A stretch of 64,000 nt of DNA. Origin: Candidatus Nanosynbacter sp. TM7-087. Its GTDB lineage: Bacteria > Patescibacteriota > Saccharimonadia > Saccharimonadales > Saccharimonadaceae. The translations under genes and the position numbers were made by a program. Positions 35,181 to 44,261 of the stretch are shown piece by piece. Numbering within the stretch: the stretch's first letter is position 1; each line of letters opens with the position of its first letter. The notes under the pieces were generated by a model. That model saw only the letters and a program-made list of their open reading frames with translations. It had not been told where the DNA came from and did not search any database. The stretch covers positions 1-64,000 of the forward strand of contig NZ_JAJQJU010000002.1 in the NCBI RefSeq assembly GCF_022828365.1. Direction: 5' to 3'.

Positions 35181-36233
35181 GTGTCGAGCATATTTTATAG
35201 AAAAAAACCAATTATCGGCCTAGATATCAGCCGAACAAGCATAAAAGTAATGTCGATTGACAGAAATCGGATGCTGGTTCATGGATATGGATCGATTAAC
35301 CTCGATTCTCAAAAAAGCGACGGAAATTCTACAGACAACACTGAATATTTGGCGCAGAACATCAAAACGTTATTGAAGAAAAACGTCGTAGGACAAATTA
35401 ACAGCAATCGCGTAGCGCTGGGCATACCAACTAACCGAACATTTTCGCGAACATTTAGCCTGCCCGTAAAAGAAGAAAGTAATATTCGCAGTGCGGTAAA
35501 TTTGGAAGCCGAACAATATATTCCAGCTCCGTTAGATTCTCTTTATTTGGACTATCGGATTATCAATCGCACAAAAGATGAACTTAGCGTATTGATGTGC
35601 GCCGCACCGAAGAAAATGATCGACAGCATGTTAGACGCCACAAAACAATGTGGTCTGGAAGTTGCGATAATTGAGCCGAACATCAGCGCAATCGCTAGAC
35701 TTCTGAAGCGCACAGAAGAAGGAATGCTTCCTACTGTTATTGTCGACATAGGCACATCAACTACAGATATTGCAATTCTAGATTCTGATATACGTGTGAC
35801 GGGCGGCTTAAATGTTGGCGGCTATTCACTCACCTTAAATTTAGCTAAAAAAATGAATGTACCAATTGAAACAGCTCATCAATTTAAGGTATTAAACGGA
35901 TTAAATCCTGGTCCAAGGCAAGCCAGAATCGCAGGAGCCTTGCACCCAAGTTTGGAAAAAATGACCAATGAAGTTAAGCGCGTTATGCGATATTACACAG
36001 ACCGCTTCCCTGATGAGAAAAAAATCGAGCAAATTCTCATAGTCGGCGGCGGCGGTAATTTACCAGGAATTGGTGATTTTTTCACAAACGAGCTATTAAT
36101 GCCAGCGCGCGTGGCAAGTCCGTGGCAAATGCTGAATTTCGATGGACTAGAGCAGCCGGCAAAACAGCTTCGCTCCCAGCTATCACCAGTCGCAGGTCTA
36201 GCCTTAATCAAGCAGGAGGATATTTATGATTAA
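35181..36233 (+). CDS. pilM: Type IV pilus assembly protein PilM
   Basis: 350 residues from a GTG at 35181, preceded by AGGTGGG and a TATAAT at 35144-35149. Actin-like (FtsA-fold) ATPase: GLDISRTSIKV phosphate-1 region, VDIGTSTTDIAIL phosphate-2, and VGGGGNLPG adenosine motif. It links the cytoplasmic face to PilN. Overlaps pilN by 8 bases. Confidence 0.94.
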   Translation: MSSIFYRKKPIIGLDISRTSIKVMSIDRNRMLVHGYGSINLDSQKSDGNSTDNTEYLAQNIKTLLKKNVVGQINSNRVALGIPTNRTFSRTFSLPVKEESNIRSAVNLEAEQYIPAPLDSLYLDYRIINRTKDELSVLMCAAPKKMIDSMLDATKQCGLEVAIIEPNISAIARLLKRTEEGMLPTVIVDIGTSTTDIAILDSDIRVTGGLNVGGYSLTLNLAKKMNVPIETAHQFKVLNGLNPGPRQARIAGALHPSLEKMTNEVKRVMRYYTDRFPDEKKIEQILIVGGGGNLPGIGDFFTNELLMPARVASPWQMLNFDGLEQPAKQLRSQLSPVAGLALIKQEDIYD

Positions 36234-36801
36234 CCTTCTCCCTCCTCAAGAAAAAAAGCAAATCAGCGCTGGACGAGTAAACGTCATCTTAAGACGGTAC
36301 TGCATCATATCGTTGATATTTGCAGGCCTGCTATTCTTAACTATTGGCGGATTTTATCTGTTCTTAGAAAATAGCCGCACCTCAGCTCAAGCCAACATCG
36401 ACGAAGGAAACGCTAAGCTTGCTCAATACCAATCGACACAAAAAGAAGTTAGCGAGTTTAAGAAAGACCTCGACTCGGCTAAGGCGATAATTAGCAACGA
36501 GGCTCATTACTCTACAATTATCCCAAAAATTGCACAGTACATCCCATCAGGTATGGTTTTGGACTCTCTGACGCTAGACACTTCAGCGTTAGATAAACCA
36601 TTGTCATTAACAGCTCTTGGAAAAAATAAGGATGACGCTATTCGAATAAAAACCAGCTTAGAAAAGTCAGAAATATTTAGTGACGTTCACTTGGAGACTG
36701 TTGTTTATAGCGATGGAAGCCAATCGTCAGACAAGCCTGCGGATTATCCAATCACTATAACAATTAGCGTTACACCAAAGCCAGAGGTCTTAAAACAATG
36801 A
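36226..36801 (+). CDS. pilN: Type IV pilus assembly protein PilN
   Basis: 191 residues. The start MINLLPPQEKK is the conserved PilN motif that binds PilM. One membrane helix at about residues 25-48, a coiled coil, then a ferredoxin-like domain. Overlaps pilM and pilO. Confidence 0.92.
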   Translation: MINLLPPQEKKQISAGRVNVILRRYCIISLIFAGLLFLTIGGFYLFLENSRTSAQANIDEGNAKLAQYQSTQKEVSEFKKDLDSAKAIISNEAHYSTIIPKIAQYIPSGMVLDSLTLDTSALDKPLSLTALGKNKDDAIRIKTSLEKSEIFSDVHLETVVYSDGSQSSDKPADYPITITISVTPKPEVLKQ

Positions 36802-37391
36802 AAAAAGTTCTAAATGCCAGTATTGCGCGAATTGTCCTGTCGTTACTATTGCTCATAATATTATCAGCAATGGTGGGACTAGTTATTTTCGCCTATTCAT
36901 TCTTAAGTAAAACATCAGAAGAAGTTGGAAAAATGCAAACAGAAGCAATTGCAGTTGATGCAAAAATACAAAGTTTGCTAGCGTCAAAATCTCAGCTCGA
37001 CCGCAATTCCGACACAGTTAAAAAAGCAAAGAATATCGTCTCAGAATCGAAACTTTATCAATATCAGAATCAGATTATTAAGGATTTAAATACCTACGCC
37101 GACCGCGCTGGCATTCCAATTAAATCTTTCTCTTTCCAAAACGAACCAACAACTTCCGCTAAGACGGCGACATCTAGCAAGCGGACACCCGCCAGCCCTG
37201 CTGGAGTGAAAAGCACTTTCGTATCAATTCAATTGGGAGATCATATAGATTACACGAAATTCCTACATTTCCTTAGTCTTATTGAAAAAAATGTCACCCG
37301 GATGCAGCTTTTAGGCGTGTCAATTTCCAGAGGTGCAAATAATCATGAAATATCAATCCAATCACTTGAAGTAAAGGTTTATACACGATGA
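36798..37391 (+). CDS. pilO: Type IV pilus assembly protein PilO-like
   Basis: 197 residues. One membrane helix at about 12-34, a coiled coil (about 40-80), a Ser/Thr/Ala linker and a C-terminal alpha/beta domain. Sequence similarity to PilO is weak by eye; position after pilN, length and topology carry the call. Overlaps both neighbours by 4 bases. Confidence 0.78.
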   Translation: MKKVLNASIARIVLSLLLLIILSAMVGLVIFAYSFLSKTSEEVGKMQTEAIAVDAKIQSLLASKSQLDRNSDTVKKAKNIVSESKLYQYQNQIIKDLNTYADRAGIPIKSFSFQNEPTTSAKTATSSKRTPASPAGVKSTFVSIQLGDHIDYTKFLHFLSLIEKNVTRMQLLGVSISRGANNHEISIQSLEVKVYTR

Positions 37392-37672
37392 GTCCATCAA
37401 TATCAGAACAGCTTGAACCAATCGTAAAATCACTGTCCAAATTCCTGTGGCGATTTCATGTGATAATATATAGCGTTGTTGTAATCGGAGGCGTAGCGAT
37501 CGCGATATTTCTTTTGAGCGGACTTTTAGCAGTTTCTACCGAAGAACCACAAACCGCATCAATAAGCTTCGATAAAAAAACCATGAAAATTATTAAAGAC
37601 TTCCGACCATCAACTTCAACAAACGACTCATTTAGTCTGCCGACTGGTCGCTCCAATCCATTTGCCGAATAA
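37388..37672 (+). CDS. Small single-pass protein of the pilus operon
   Basis: 94 residues with one membrane helix at about 25-50 and a short polar tail ending GRSNPFAE. It overlaps pilO by 4 bases and is the last gene before a new -10 box. It occupies the place of PilP in Gram-negative operons but shows no lipobox or PilP domain. Function unknown, probably in the alignment complex. Confidence 0.7.
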   Translation: MSPSISEQLEPIVKSLSKFLWRFHVIIYSVVVIGGVAIAIFLLSGLLAVSTEEPQTASISFDKKTMKIIKDFRPSTSTNDSFSLPTGRSNPFAE

Positions 37673-37696
37673 AACACAACCGTTTATAATATAGTT

Positions 37697-38284
37697 ATGC
37701 TTATATCCGCAGATCGCTTCCTTAATATTCCCGTCATGAGCCTTCAGACGGGCTCCGAACTGGCGCGAACATCGCGGGAAATTATCAATCCGAAGAATCT
37801 GTCTATAATCGCATATGAGCTCGAGGGGCGACTTTTGGACCAACATCCTAGTTTACTTCGCATTGATGATGTCAGAGAAATTGGGCCGCTCGGTATGATT
37901 ATTGATTCAACCGATGAGATCATAGGCATTGATGATGTTATTGCTATAAAAGAAATTTATGAAATCAATTTTGCATTAAAAGACAAGTTGGTTATTGATG
38001 AAAAGAATAAGAAAATCGGAAAAGTTATCGGATATACGTTGGCGGCTGGGAATTTTATTATACAACAGCTCCGAATTCGGCGACCATTCTTGAAAAGTTT
38101 TGGCGACACAGAGCTACTTATTCATCGTTCTCAGATTGTAAAAGTGACCGATGATAAAATCGTTGTAAAATCAGCAACTATCTCGCATATAGCCGAAAAA
38201 ACACCTATTCCGCAGATAAATTCATACGAAAATCCATTCCGCAAGCAGCCTCGTCCACAACCAGAATCTACGAAAGTTGATTAA
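37697..38284 (+). CDS. PRC-barrel domain protein
   Basis: 195 residues. Contains two PRC-barrel-like stretches (MLISADRFLNIPVMSL at the start and KDKLVIDEKNKKIGKVIGY in the middle) and a proline-rich C-terminal tail. No membrane segment. PRC-barrel proteins bind RNA, ribosomal proteins or protein partners; here the role is unknown. TATAAT ends 6 bases before the ATG (leaderless). The 3' end overlaps the convergent recX by 4 bases. Confidence 0.75.
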   Translation: MLISADRFLNIPVMSLQTGSELARTSREIINPKNLSIIAYELEGRLLDQHPSLLRIDDVREIGPLGMIIDSTDEIIGIDDVIAIKEIYEINFALKDKLVIDEKNKKIGKVIGYTLAAGNFIIQQLRIRRPFLKSFGDTELLIHRSQIVKVTDDKIVVKSATISHIAEKTPIPQINSYENPFRKQPRPQPESTKVD

Positions 38285-38934
38285 TCTTTTGGGCTTTCAA
38301 GAGCCTTCTTAATGTCGTCGTAAGAAAAACCCTGCCTAGCCAAATATTGCATAAACTTCTGCTGGTCGCTATATCGATAACGTTTTTTAGCAATGACCTT
38401 CCGCAATTCCTCGTCATCAGAGCGAATATTCTCTTTAACTAACGACTCAATCGTTGTATTATCAATTCCCTTTTGCGCCAACTCCAGCTTCAAACGACGA
38501 ATACTGGCGCCTTTTTTCATGAACCGCTGCTCAAACCAAAATCGAGCAAATTTTTCATCGTCCAAATATTTCTTTTCAATAAGACGATCCAAGACGCGCT
38601 CAGTAATCTCCGGCTTCACTCCGGGACGTTCAATAATTTTTCCAGTTTTCGTTGAACGTCGACGAGTGGCCAGCGTTTTACGACGCAGATAATCGCGCAC
38701 TTCTTTGATGGCTCGCGGACGCATTAAGCAGTACTCTATGGATCTAGCATATAACTTGCCAAACTGACTATCGTCTTCTAGCCTCGAAATTTCCTCTTCC
38801 GTATATTCGCGACCGATCTTAATGCCTAGTTCGCCGACCTGAAATACATCCAAGCTAAAACGATATTTCCCGTCAACGCTTACATTGACACGATTTTTAT
38901 CACGAGTCTGAAGAGAAATATCGGTGATTTTCAT
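38281..38934 (-). CDS. recX: Regulatory protein RecX
   Basis: 217 residues. Tandem three-helix repeats are visible, with YCLMRPRAIKEVRDYL, IEKKYLDDEKFARFWFEQR and GFSYDDIKKAL. RecX binds and modulates RecA filaments. It lies 11 bases downstream of recA, the usual pairing. An inserted basic stretch (KTLATRRRSTKTGKIIERPG) separates the first two repeats. Confidence 0.92.
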   Translation of the reverse strand: MKITDISLQTRDKNRVNVSVDGKYRFSLDVFQVGELGIKIGREYTEEEISRLEDDSQFGKLYARSIEYCLMRPRAIKEVRDYLRRKTLATRRRSTKTGKIIERPGVKPEITERVLDRLIEKKYLDDEKFARFWFEQRFMKKGASIRRLKLELAQKGIDNTTIESLVKENIRSDDEELRKVIAKKRYRYSDQQKFMQYLARQGFSYDDIKKALESPKD

Positions 38935-38945
38935 CTATATATGAA

Positions 38946-40001
38946 TTAACTTTCCGTTTCCTTCACTTTATCACGCACTTTCTGATCAATTTCCACCAGA
39001 ACCTCAGGATTTTCCTTCAAATAAGTCTTCGTCTTATCACGCCCCTGACCAATCGTTTCACCGTTATATTTATAAAACGCACCCGACTTTTCAACTATAC
39101 CGTGCGTTGCCGCTAGGTCCAGGATATCGCCAGTTTTACTAATTCCCTCGTTGTACATGATGTCAAATTCAGCCACACGGAACGGCGGTGCAATCTTATT
39201 TTTCACAACCTTAATTTTTGTGCGATTACCAATAATATCATCGCCAACTTTGATCTGACCAATTCGACGAATATCAATTCGCTGCGACGCATAAAACTTC
39301 AACGCATTACCGCCAGTTGTCGTTTCAGGATTGCCAAACATCACGCCAATTTTCATACGAATCTGATTGATAAAGATCACCGTGGCTTTTGATTTATTGA
39401 TAATTCCCGTCAATTTACGTAGAGCCTGACTCATCAATCGAGCCTGAAGACCCATATGAGAATCGCCCATATCGCCATCAATTTCAGCCTGTGGCGTCAA
39501 TGCGGCCACTGAGTCAACTATCACCAAATCCACCGCGTTCGAACGAACCAACGTCTCCGTAATTTCCAATGCTTGCTCGCCGTTATCTGGCTGAGAAACC
39601 AACAAATTTTCCGTGTCCACGCCCAGACGCTTAGCGTATGCTGGATCGAGAGCGTGCTCAGCATCAATAAACGCCGCCGTACCACCCTGCTTCTGGATTT
39701 CAGCAATAGCGTGAAGCGTCAATGTTGTCTTACCCGAGCTTTCTGGACCATAGATTTCTATGATACGACCTTTTGGATATCCGCCGCCGAGCGCCAAATC
39801 CAAACTCAAAGCGCCAGAAGGAATTACTTCAACATCGACTTTATGAGCCTCGCCCAATTTCATAATTGATCCGTCGCCAAACTGCTTGGTAATTTGATCC
39901 ATTGCTAGACCAAGCGCCTTAAGCTTACCTTCATCAACTTTTTTATCCGATGCCTGACTTGACTTTTCTGGATTTACTGTTTTACTGTCTGATTTTGCCA
40001 T
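38946..40001 (-). CDS. recA: Recombinase RecA
   Basis: 351 residues. Signatures: [10 protein letters not shown] (Walker A), the DAEHALDP box, [12 protein letters not shown] (Walker B), loop L1 [17 protein letters not shown], loop L2 [23 protein letters not shown] strong AGGAGGG site precedes the ATG, with TATAAT at 40029-40034 upstream. No clear LexA-type palindrome is seen in the short intergenic region. It is shared with a divergent pilin gene. Confidence 0.98.
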   Translation of the reverse strand: MAKSDSKTVNPEKSSQASDKKVDEGKLKALGLAMDQITKQFGDGSIMKLGEAHKVDVEVIPSGALSLDLALGGGYPKGRIIEIYGPESSGKTTLTLHAIAEIQKQGGTAAFIDAEHALDPAYAKRLGVDTENLLVSQPDNGEQALEITETLVRSNAVDLVIVDSVAALTPQAEIDGDMGDSHMGLQARLMSQALRKLTGIINKSKATVIFINQIRMKIGVMFGNPETTTGGNALKFYASQRIDIRRIGQIKVGDDIIGNRTKIKVVKNKIAPPFRVAEFDIMYNEGISKTGDILDLAATHGIVEKSGAFYKYNGETIGQGRDKTKTYLKENPEVLVEIDQKVRDKVKETES

Positions 40002-40028
40002 AGCATTCCCTCCTTAGTTACTTCCTTT

Positions 40029-40061
40029 ATTATACCGATTTGTCGCAAGATTTGCTATAAT
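40029..40061. promoter_or_regulatory. Divergent -10 boxes: recA and the lone pilin
   Basis: Minus TATAAT at 40029-40034 for recA (leadered, with an SD) and plus TGCTATAAT at 40053-40061 for the pilin gene, whose ATG is 7 bases further on. Confidence 0.6.
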
Positions 40062-40068
40062 TACATTC

Positions 40069-40461
40069 ATGAATAAGCGAAACGGTTTTACTATTATTGA
40101 ACTTTTGGTTGTAGCGACTTTCTTGATTATTATCGCAATCTTAGGTTTCTCACAATATACAAAATTGACCAACGAATCAAACAACGCCGAAAAACGCACC
40201 GCGATTAACGCTATGCATTATAGCCTGGAAGAAGGTTTTTATGTTAAAAATGGCTATTACCCAGAGAAGTTGGAAGAAGGTACGCTTCCGACTATGGATC
40301 CCGCGTTATTGAAAGATCCACAAGGTAAGAAAATTGGCGAAAAAGACAGCAGTTATCGTTATGAATCTTCAAATTGTAATGACGGAAAATGTAAGTCATA
40401 TAAACTCGTTGCGACGCTTGTCGATGAAGATGACTATATAAAAGAAAGTCGCCACAAATAG
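40069..40461 (+). CDS. Type IV pilin-like protein
   Basis: 130 residues. Class III leader MNKRNG/FTIIELLVVATFLIIIAIL with Glu5, a long N-terminal helix, then a small domain with one Cys pair (NCNDGKC) near the C-terminus. It is not part of the other pilin operon and is transcribed away from recA. Could be a minor or alternative pilin, or a competence pseudopilin. Confidence 0.85.
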   Translation: MNKRNGFTIIELLVVATFLIIIAILGFSQYTKLTNESNNAEKRTAINAMHYSLEEGFYVKNGYYPEKLEEGTLPTMDPALLKDPQGKKIGEKDSSYRYESSNCNDGKCKSYKLVATLVDEDDYIKESRHK

Positions 40462-40465
40462 TTAG

Positions 40466-41302
40466 CTAATCATCACAAACAGGACGGCCATTCTTAAAGT
40501 CTTCAATGGCATTATTGATTATCGCAATTTGCTTGCGTGGATTTGCCACAAAATGGAATATATATGTCGTTTCTTCACCCTCGGTGCTGAGGCGAATCGT
40601 GCCATAATTGAAAAGAGTCTGAATAATGCCTGATTGGCGGAAGCTTGCATCTTCAATACTGCCTAGGCTCACCGTTTGCTCGTGCCTATAAAATAAGCTA
40701 CCCTGGATTTCCTGAATCACACTTTCGTTGGTCATGTAAAAATGATTCTGCAAATATATCCACAAAGACACCGCACCACCAAGTGCAACCAGCCCAATAA
40801 GCAACATTGCCACGCCAAACACATCGGTTAGTGACGGCATTGGCGAAATAATCGAATCTCGAGCAATTGACGGATAAAACATCACAAACACCATGATCAT
40901 CCCCACTAAGAAAACCGAGATTCCTGTCGGGATTAGCATGCCAATTGGATGACGTTTAATGTCCAAAATAATATATTCGCCTTCGCTCAAATTGAGATTC
41001 GGGTATTGTTGAACTGATTTTTCATGTTTTTGCTTTAGGTCGTCACTGATAGTAAACGGTTTCGGGTCAATATCCCTGGCAACATGTACGACTTGCGGTT
41101 CATTAGCATACTGACTACGCAATCGCGGATCAAAATTCTCCCCATCAATAATTTCTGGCCTTACCGTCACGTAAGAATTCGTCTGCGCCACAACCGGAGC
41201 TGGACGACCGGTCTGTGGTGGATGATGGTACAGTGGTCGACCATCAGCATCGTACGCAACAGGCTGCGTTAAATCTTCTGATGGAGACGTTTGTGGATTC
41301 AT
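40466..41302 (-). CDS. Membrane protein with bacterial PH domain
   Basis: 278 residues. About 100 disordered polar residues come first, then two membrane helices (about 120-145 and 160-185), then a bacterial PH-like domain (HFYMTNESVIQEIQGSLFYRHEQTVSLGSIEDASF). Similar to YdbS/YdbT-type proteins. Function not known. TGCTATAAT ends 6 bases before the ATG (leaderless). Confidence 0.78.
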   Translation of the reverse strand: MNPQTSPSEDLTQPVAYDADGRPLYHHPPQTGRPAPVVAQTNSYVTVRPEIIDGENFDPRLRSQYANEPQVVHVARDIDPKPFTISDDLKQKHEKSVQQYPNLNLSEGEYIILDIKRHPIGMLIPTGISVFLVGMIMVFVMFYPSIARDSIISPMPSLTDVFGVAMLLIGLVALGGAVSLWIYLQNHFYMTNESVIQEIQGSLFYRHEQTVSLGSIEDASFRQSGIIQTLFNYGTIRLSTEGEETTYIFHFVANPRKQIAIINNAIEDFKNGRPVCDD

Positions 41303-41411
41303 GCCTATATTATAGCATGATACGCCTCAAGGTGTGCTTGTTTTTTACCGCCAGCACCCAGTTAGACTTGCCGGTTCTAACTAAACCACAAAAAACCAAG
41401 GAATACGATAA

Positions 41412-42410
41412 CTATTTTTCCAAATGCCGCTTCGCTTTAATTGTCACTCGACGGCCACGCGGCGTACGCTCAATAAACCCAATTTGCAGTAAATATGGCT
41501 CATAAAAATCCTCAATTGTCGTCGCCTCGTCACCAGTCAGTGCCGCAATTGTTGTTAAGCCAACAGGATTATCGCCATAATTTTCCAAAATCGATTGTAA
41601 TAAATTACGATCAGCCGGATCCAAGCCCAACTCATCTACTTCCAGCATCTCCAAAGCGTTGGTTGTAGTTTTTACGTCAATTATTCCGTCGCCATTAACG
41701 TCGGCGTAGTCACGGACGCGCTTAAGAAGTCTATTGGCAATACGTGGCGTCAAGCGTGCTCGTGTTGACAATAGATTCGCCGCTTCACTTCGAATTGACG
41801 ATTCCAAAATCTTCGCACTACGCGTCACAATTTTCGCAATATCTTCTGGCGTATAAAATTCCAAGCGGTAAATATGCCCGAACCTATCACGTAAAGGTGC
41901 CGCCAAACTTCCCGTTCGCGTCGTCGCACCAATCACCGTAAACCGCGGCAAATCCAATCGAATTGATCGCGCTGCCGGACCTTTTCCAATCACAATATCC
42001 AGCTTAAAATCTTCCATTGCTGAATACAAAATCTCCTCCACTGATCGCCCCAACCGATGAATCTCATCGATAAACAGAATATCACCGTCCGACAAATTAG
42101 TCAGAATCGATGCCAAATCGCCCGCTTTTTCAATAGCCGGACCGCTGGTAATTCGCAAATTCGTACCCATTTCATTAGCAATCACCGTCGCCATAGTTGT
42201 TTTACCAAGCCCCGGCGGACCGTATAATAATACATGATCCAACGGCTCGCCGCGCTTTTTAGCCGCATCAATCGCCAAGCGCAAATTACGTTTTAATCTT
42301 TCCTGACCAACATACTCAGAAAAACTCTGCGGACGCAAACTAACTTCAATTCGCTGTTCTTCAGAATCATCATCATGCGAACTTGTATCAACTATTCTTT
42401 CAATTGCCAT
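41412..42410 (-). CDS. ruvB: Holliday junction helicase RuvB
   Basis: 332 residues. [12 protein letters not shown] start motif, Walker [12 protein letters not shown], Walker B FIDEIHRL, sensor 1 GATTRTG, and the winged helix with [19 protein letters not shown]. Motor of branch migration with RuvA, encoded at 43189-43764. TATAAT ends 6 bases before the ATG (leaderless). Confidence 0.97.
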   Translation of the reverse strand: MAIERIVDTSSHDDDSEEQRIEVSLRPQSFSEYVGQERLKRNLRLAIDAAKKRGEPLDHVLLYGPPGLGKTTMATVIANEMGTNLRITSGPAIEKAGDLASILTNLSDGDILFIDEIHRLGRSVEEILYSAMEDFKLDIVIGKGPAARSIRLDLPRFTVIGATTRTGSLAAPLRDRFGHIYRLEFYTPEDIAKIVTRSAKILESSIRSEAANLLSTRARLTPRIANRLLKRVRDYADVNGDGIIDVKTTTNALEMLEVDELGLDPADRNLLQSILENYGDNPVGLTTIAALTGDEATTIEDFYEPYLLQIGFIERTPRGRRVTIKAKRHLEK

Positions 42411-42432
42411 ACACTAATTATATCATTTGTAG

Positions 42433-42562
42433 TACAATAGGGGTGTCTACATCTAGAACCAGGCGTTTTGAGCGCATTGTTTACGTGCATAATGGGCAGC
42501 CGTTATCGAGCGTAAACTTGCGTTCTAGGTGTAGACAGCCAAATTTAACGGCTGTCCTTTTT
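42433..42562 (+). ncRNA. Structured leader RNA with terminator/antiterminator alternatives
   Basis: A TACAAT box (42433-42438) is followed at the expected transcript start by a long hairpin. Outer arms 42444-42459 and 42522-42537 pair over 16 bases with one G-U. Inner arms 42479-42485 and 42511-42517 (GTTTACG/CGTAAAC) pair perfectly. An apical stem is 42489-42495 with 42500-42506. Downstream lies a terminator: GACAGCC (42534-42540), GGCTGTC (42550-42556), then TTTTT. CAGCCGTTA in the apex (42497-42505) is complementary to TAACGGCTG of the terminator (42546-42554), so two folds compete. The next gene starts at 42593. This fits a riboswitch or attenuator, or a small RNA ending at the terminator. 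No known class is recognised. Confidence 0.6.
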
Positions 42563-42592
42563 GTTGGGCGGCACATCTCATAGGAGGGGATG

Positions 42593-43141
42593 ATGAACAC
42601 AAGCGAGAAAAAACCAATTTTTAAGAAGGTGTGGTTTTGGGTAATTATTGTTATTATTGTGATTGGAGTATCTAGCGCATCGCAACAGAACAAAGCCACT
42701 GTCGTCAATACAAACAATAATAACGCTACTTCGGAAAATAAACCAACCGAAAAAACTACTTTCAAAGTCGGCGAAACTATCGCTTTCGACGGCAAGGAGG
42801 TGACTGTTAAATCAATTGAGCGCAATTGGAAATCAGATAACCAGTTTATTAAGGCTAATGACGGAAAAGAATTCGTTAAAGTGAATGTGTCAATTGTCAA
42901 CAAATCAGATAGCGAGCTATCATTTAATACGTTCGACTGGAAAATTGAGGATGCGAATGGTGCCATTGAAGGGCCAAGCGGCACAGCCTTCACTGCAAGC
43001 GACAACCTAGGGTCTGGCGACCTAGCAGTCAACGGCAAAAAAGAAGGTTCTGTCATATTTGAAGTAGCGAAAGATTCAAAAATTAAAATTCACTACCAGC
43101 CTTCATTTTGGTCAAATAAAAAAATTATTATTGAGCCGTAA
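42593..43141 (+). CDS. Membrane-anchored DUF4352-type extracellular protein
   Basis: 182 residues from the ATG at 42593 with an AGGAGGGG site; the ATG one codon earlier touches that site. A membrane anchor lies at about residues 12-30, followed by an Asn/Thr/Glu-rich linker and an immunoglobulin-like domain (VGETIAFDGKEVTVKSIER, FVKVNVSIVNKSDSELSF), the pattern of DUF4352/telokin-like proteins. Probably exposed outside the membrane; function unknown. The structured leader just upstream suggests regulated expression. A strong terminator follows. Confidence 0.78.
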   Translation: MNTSEKKPIFKKVWFWVIIVIIVIGVSSASQQNKATVVNTNNNNATSENKPTEKTTFKVGETIAFDGKEVTVKSIERNWKSDNQFIKANDGKEFVKVNVSIVNKSDSELSFNTFDWKIEDANGAIEGPSGTAFTASDNLGSGDLAVNGKKEGSVIFEVAKDSKIKIHYQPSFWSNKKIIIEP

Positions 43142-43162
43142 GAAAACTAATTATCATTACGA

Positions 43163-43190
43163 GGACGCTATTGCTTTTAGCGTCCTTTTT
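43163..43190 (+). terminator. Terminator after the DUF4352 gene
   Basis: GGACGCTA/TAGCGTCC stem with a 7-base loop, followed by TTTTT. Confidence 0.85.
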
Positions 43191-43764
43191 ATTTCTTCAG
43201 CGCCTCAGTTACTCGCTGAGATGTCGGCAAATTGACATCGACATTTTCAAGCGCCTTAGTGGCATCCGCTAATGTATAGCCCAAAGCCATCAACGCCTCC
43301 AAGGCCTCATCAGAAGTGTTTAATTCAGTCTGTAACGGAGCTTCCGTTCGGCCGTAATGAGTCGGTAAACCAACTTTATCACTCAAATCAACCACCACTC
43401 GCTCGGCGGTTTTTTTGCCGACGCCAGTGGCCTTTTGTACAAAGCTGCTGTCAGCATTAGCAATAGCATTGCGCACTTGCTCGGCATCACCCAAGCTCAA
43501 AATAGCCAGCGCCGCCTTTGGGCCAACCCCCTGAACCGTGATTAGCATCTCAAACAATTTTTTCGCTGCCAAACTAGAAAAGCCAAACAATTCCTCCGAC
43601 TGTTCGCGCACGTGATGATAAGTATAAAATTTTACTTCTTGATCTAATATCACCGCGTCAAAATCATTAGTCGCCACGCTAACTTCATATCCAACACCGT
43701 GAACATCAACAACTAGCGAGCCATTAAACTTCTCAGCAACTTTTCCAAAAACATGTGCAATCAT
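43189..43764 (-). CDS. ruvA: Holliday junction DNA-binding protein RuvA
   Basis: 191 residues. OB-fold start MIAHVFGKV, VHGVGYEV, and helix-hairpin-helix motifs in FEMLITVQGVGPKAALAIL and KATGVGKKTAERVVVDL. The C-terminal domain (EALMALGYTLADATKAL) binds RuvB. TATAAT ends 6 bases before the ATG (leaderless). It lies 8 bases after ruvC. Confidence 0.96.
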   Translation of the reverse strand: MIAHVFGKVAEKFNGSLVVDVHGVGYEVSVATNDFDAVILDQEVKFYTYHHVREQSEELFGFSSLAAKKLFEMLITVQGVGPKAALAILSLGDAEQVRNAIANADSSFVQKATGVGKKTAERVVVDLSDKVGLPTHYGRTEAPLQTELNTSDEALEALMALGYTLADATKALENVDVNLPTSQRVTEALKK

Positions 43765-43771
43765 ATTTCAA

Positions 43772-44245
43772 TTATACCCGATTCATCGCCGCGTGTGTAA
43801 TTGCTGCAGCCAAAGCATCCGCGCAGTCATCCGGCTTCGGAACATCTTTCAAACCCAAATTAAGGCGCACCATTTCCTGAACCTGCTTTTTATCAGCCTT
43901 TCCATAACCGGTCAAAGTCTGTTTTATTTGCAACGGTGTATATTCAGCAATCAGCATTCCGGCTTTTCGCCCAGTCAACATCGCCACACCACGAGCCTCC
44001 GCTACAGAAATCGCCGTCGTAACATTGCGCGCAAAAAATAGCTTTTCAATCGACATAACATCAGGATTTGTTTCGGCAATAATTTCTGTCAGGCTATCAA
44101 AAATATCTTCAAGCCTTTCGTCAATTGGCGTATGTGCTGGCGTCGTCACAACTCCCGCCGTGACCATCTTGAACTTACCGCGAGAAAAATCAATCACGCC
44201 AAACCCTAAAATCCCCGTTCCCGGGTCAATCCCGATAATTCTCAT
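43772..44245 (-). CDS. ruvC: Holliday junction resolvase RuvC
   Basis: 157 residues from the ATG at 44245, where TGCTATAAT ends 6 bases upstream; a longer in-frame start lies before the promoter. Catalytic acids: Asp7 in RIIGIDPGTG, Glu in SIEKLFFARN, and the DDCADALAAA pair near the C-terminus. Resolves the junctions processed by RuvAB. Confidence 0.96.
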   Translation of the reverse strand: MRIIGIDPGTGILGFGVIDFSRGKFKMVTAGVVTTPAHTPIDERLEDIFDSLTEIIAETNPDVMSIEKLFFARNVTTAISVAEARGVAMLTGRKAGMLIAEYTPLQIKQTLTGYGKADKKQVQEMVRLNLGLKDVPKPDDCADALAAAITHAAMNRV

Positions 44246-44261
44246 ATCTTTATTATAGCAA

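Noticed and set aside
40002..40068. LexA/SOS box near recA
   Set aside because: No palindrome of the known LexA types could be found in the short intergenic region.
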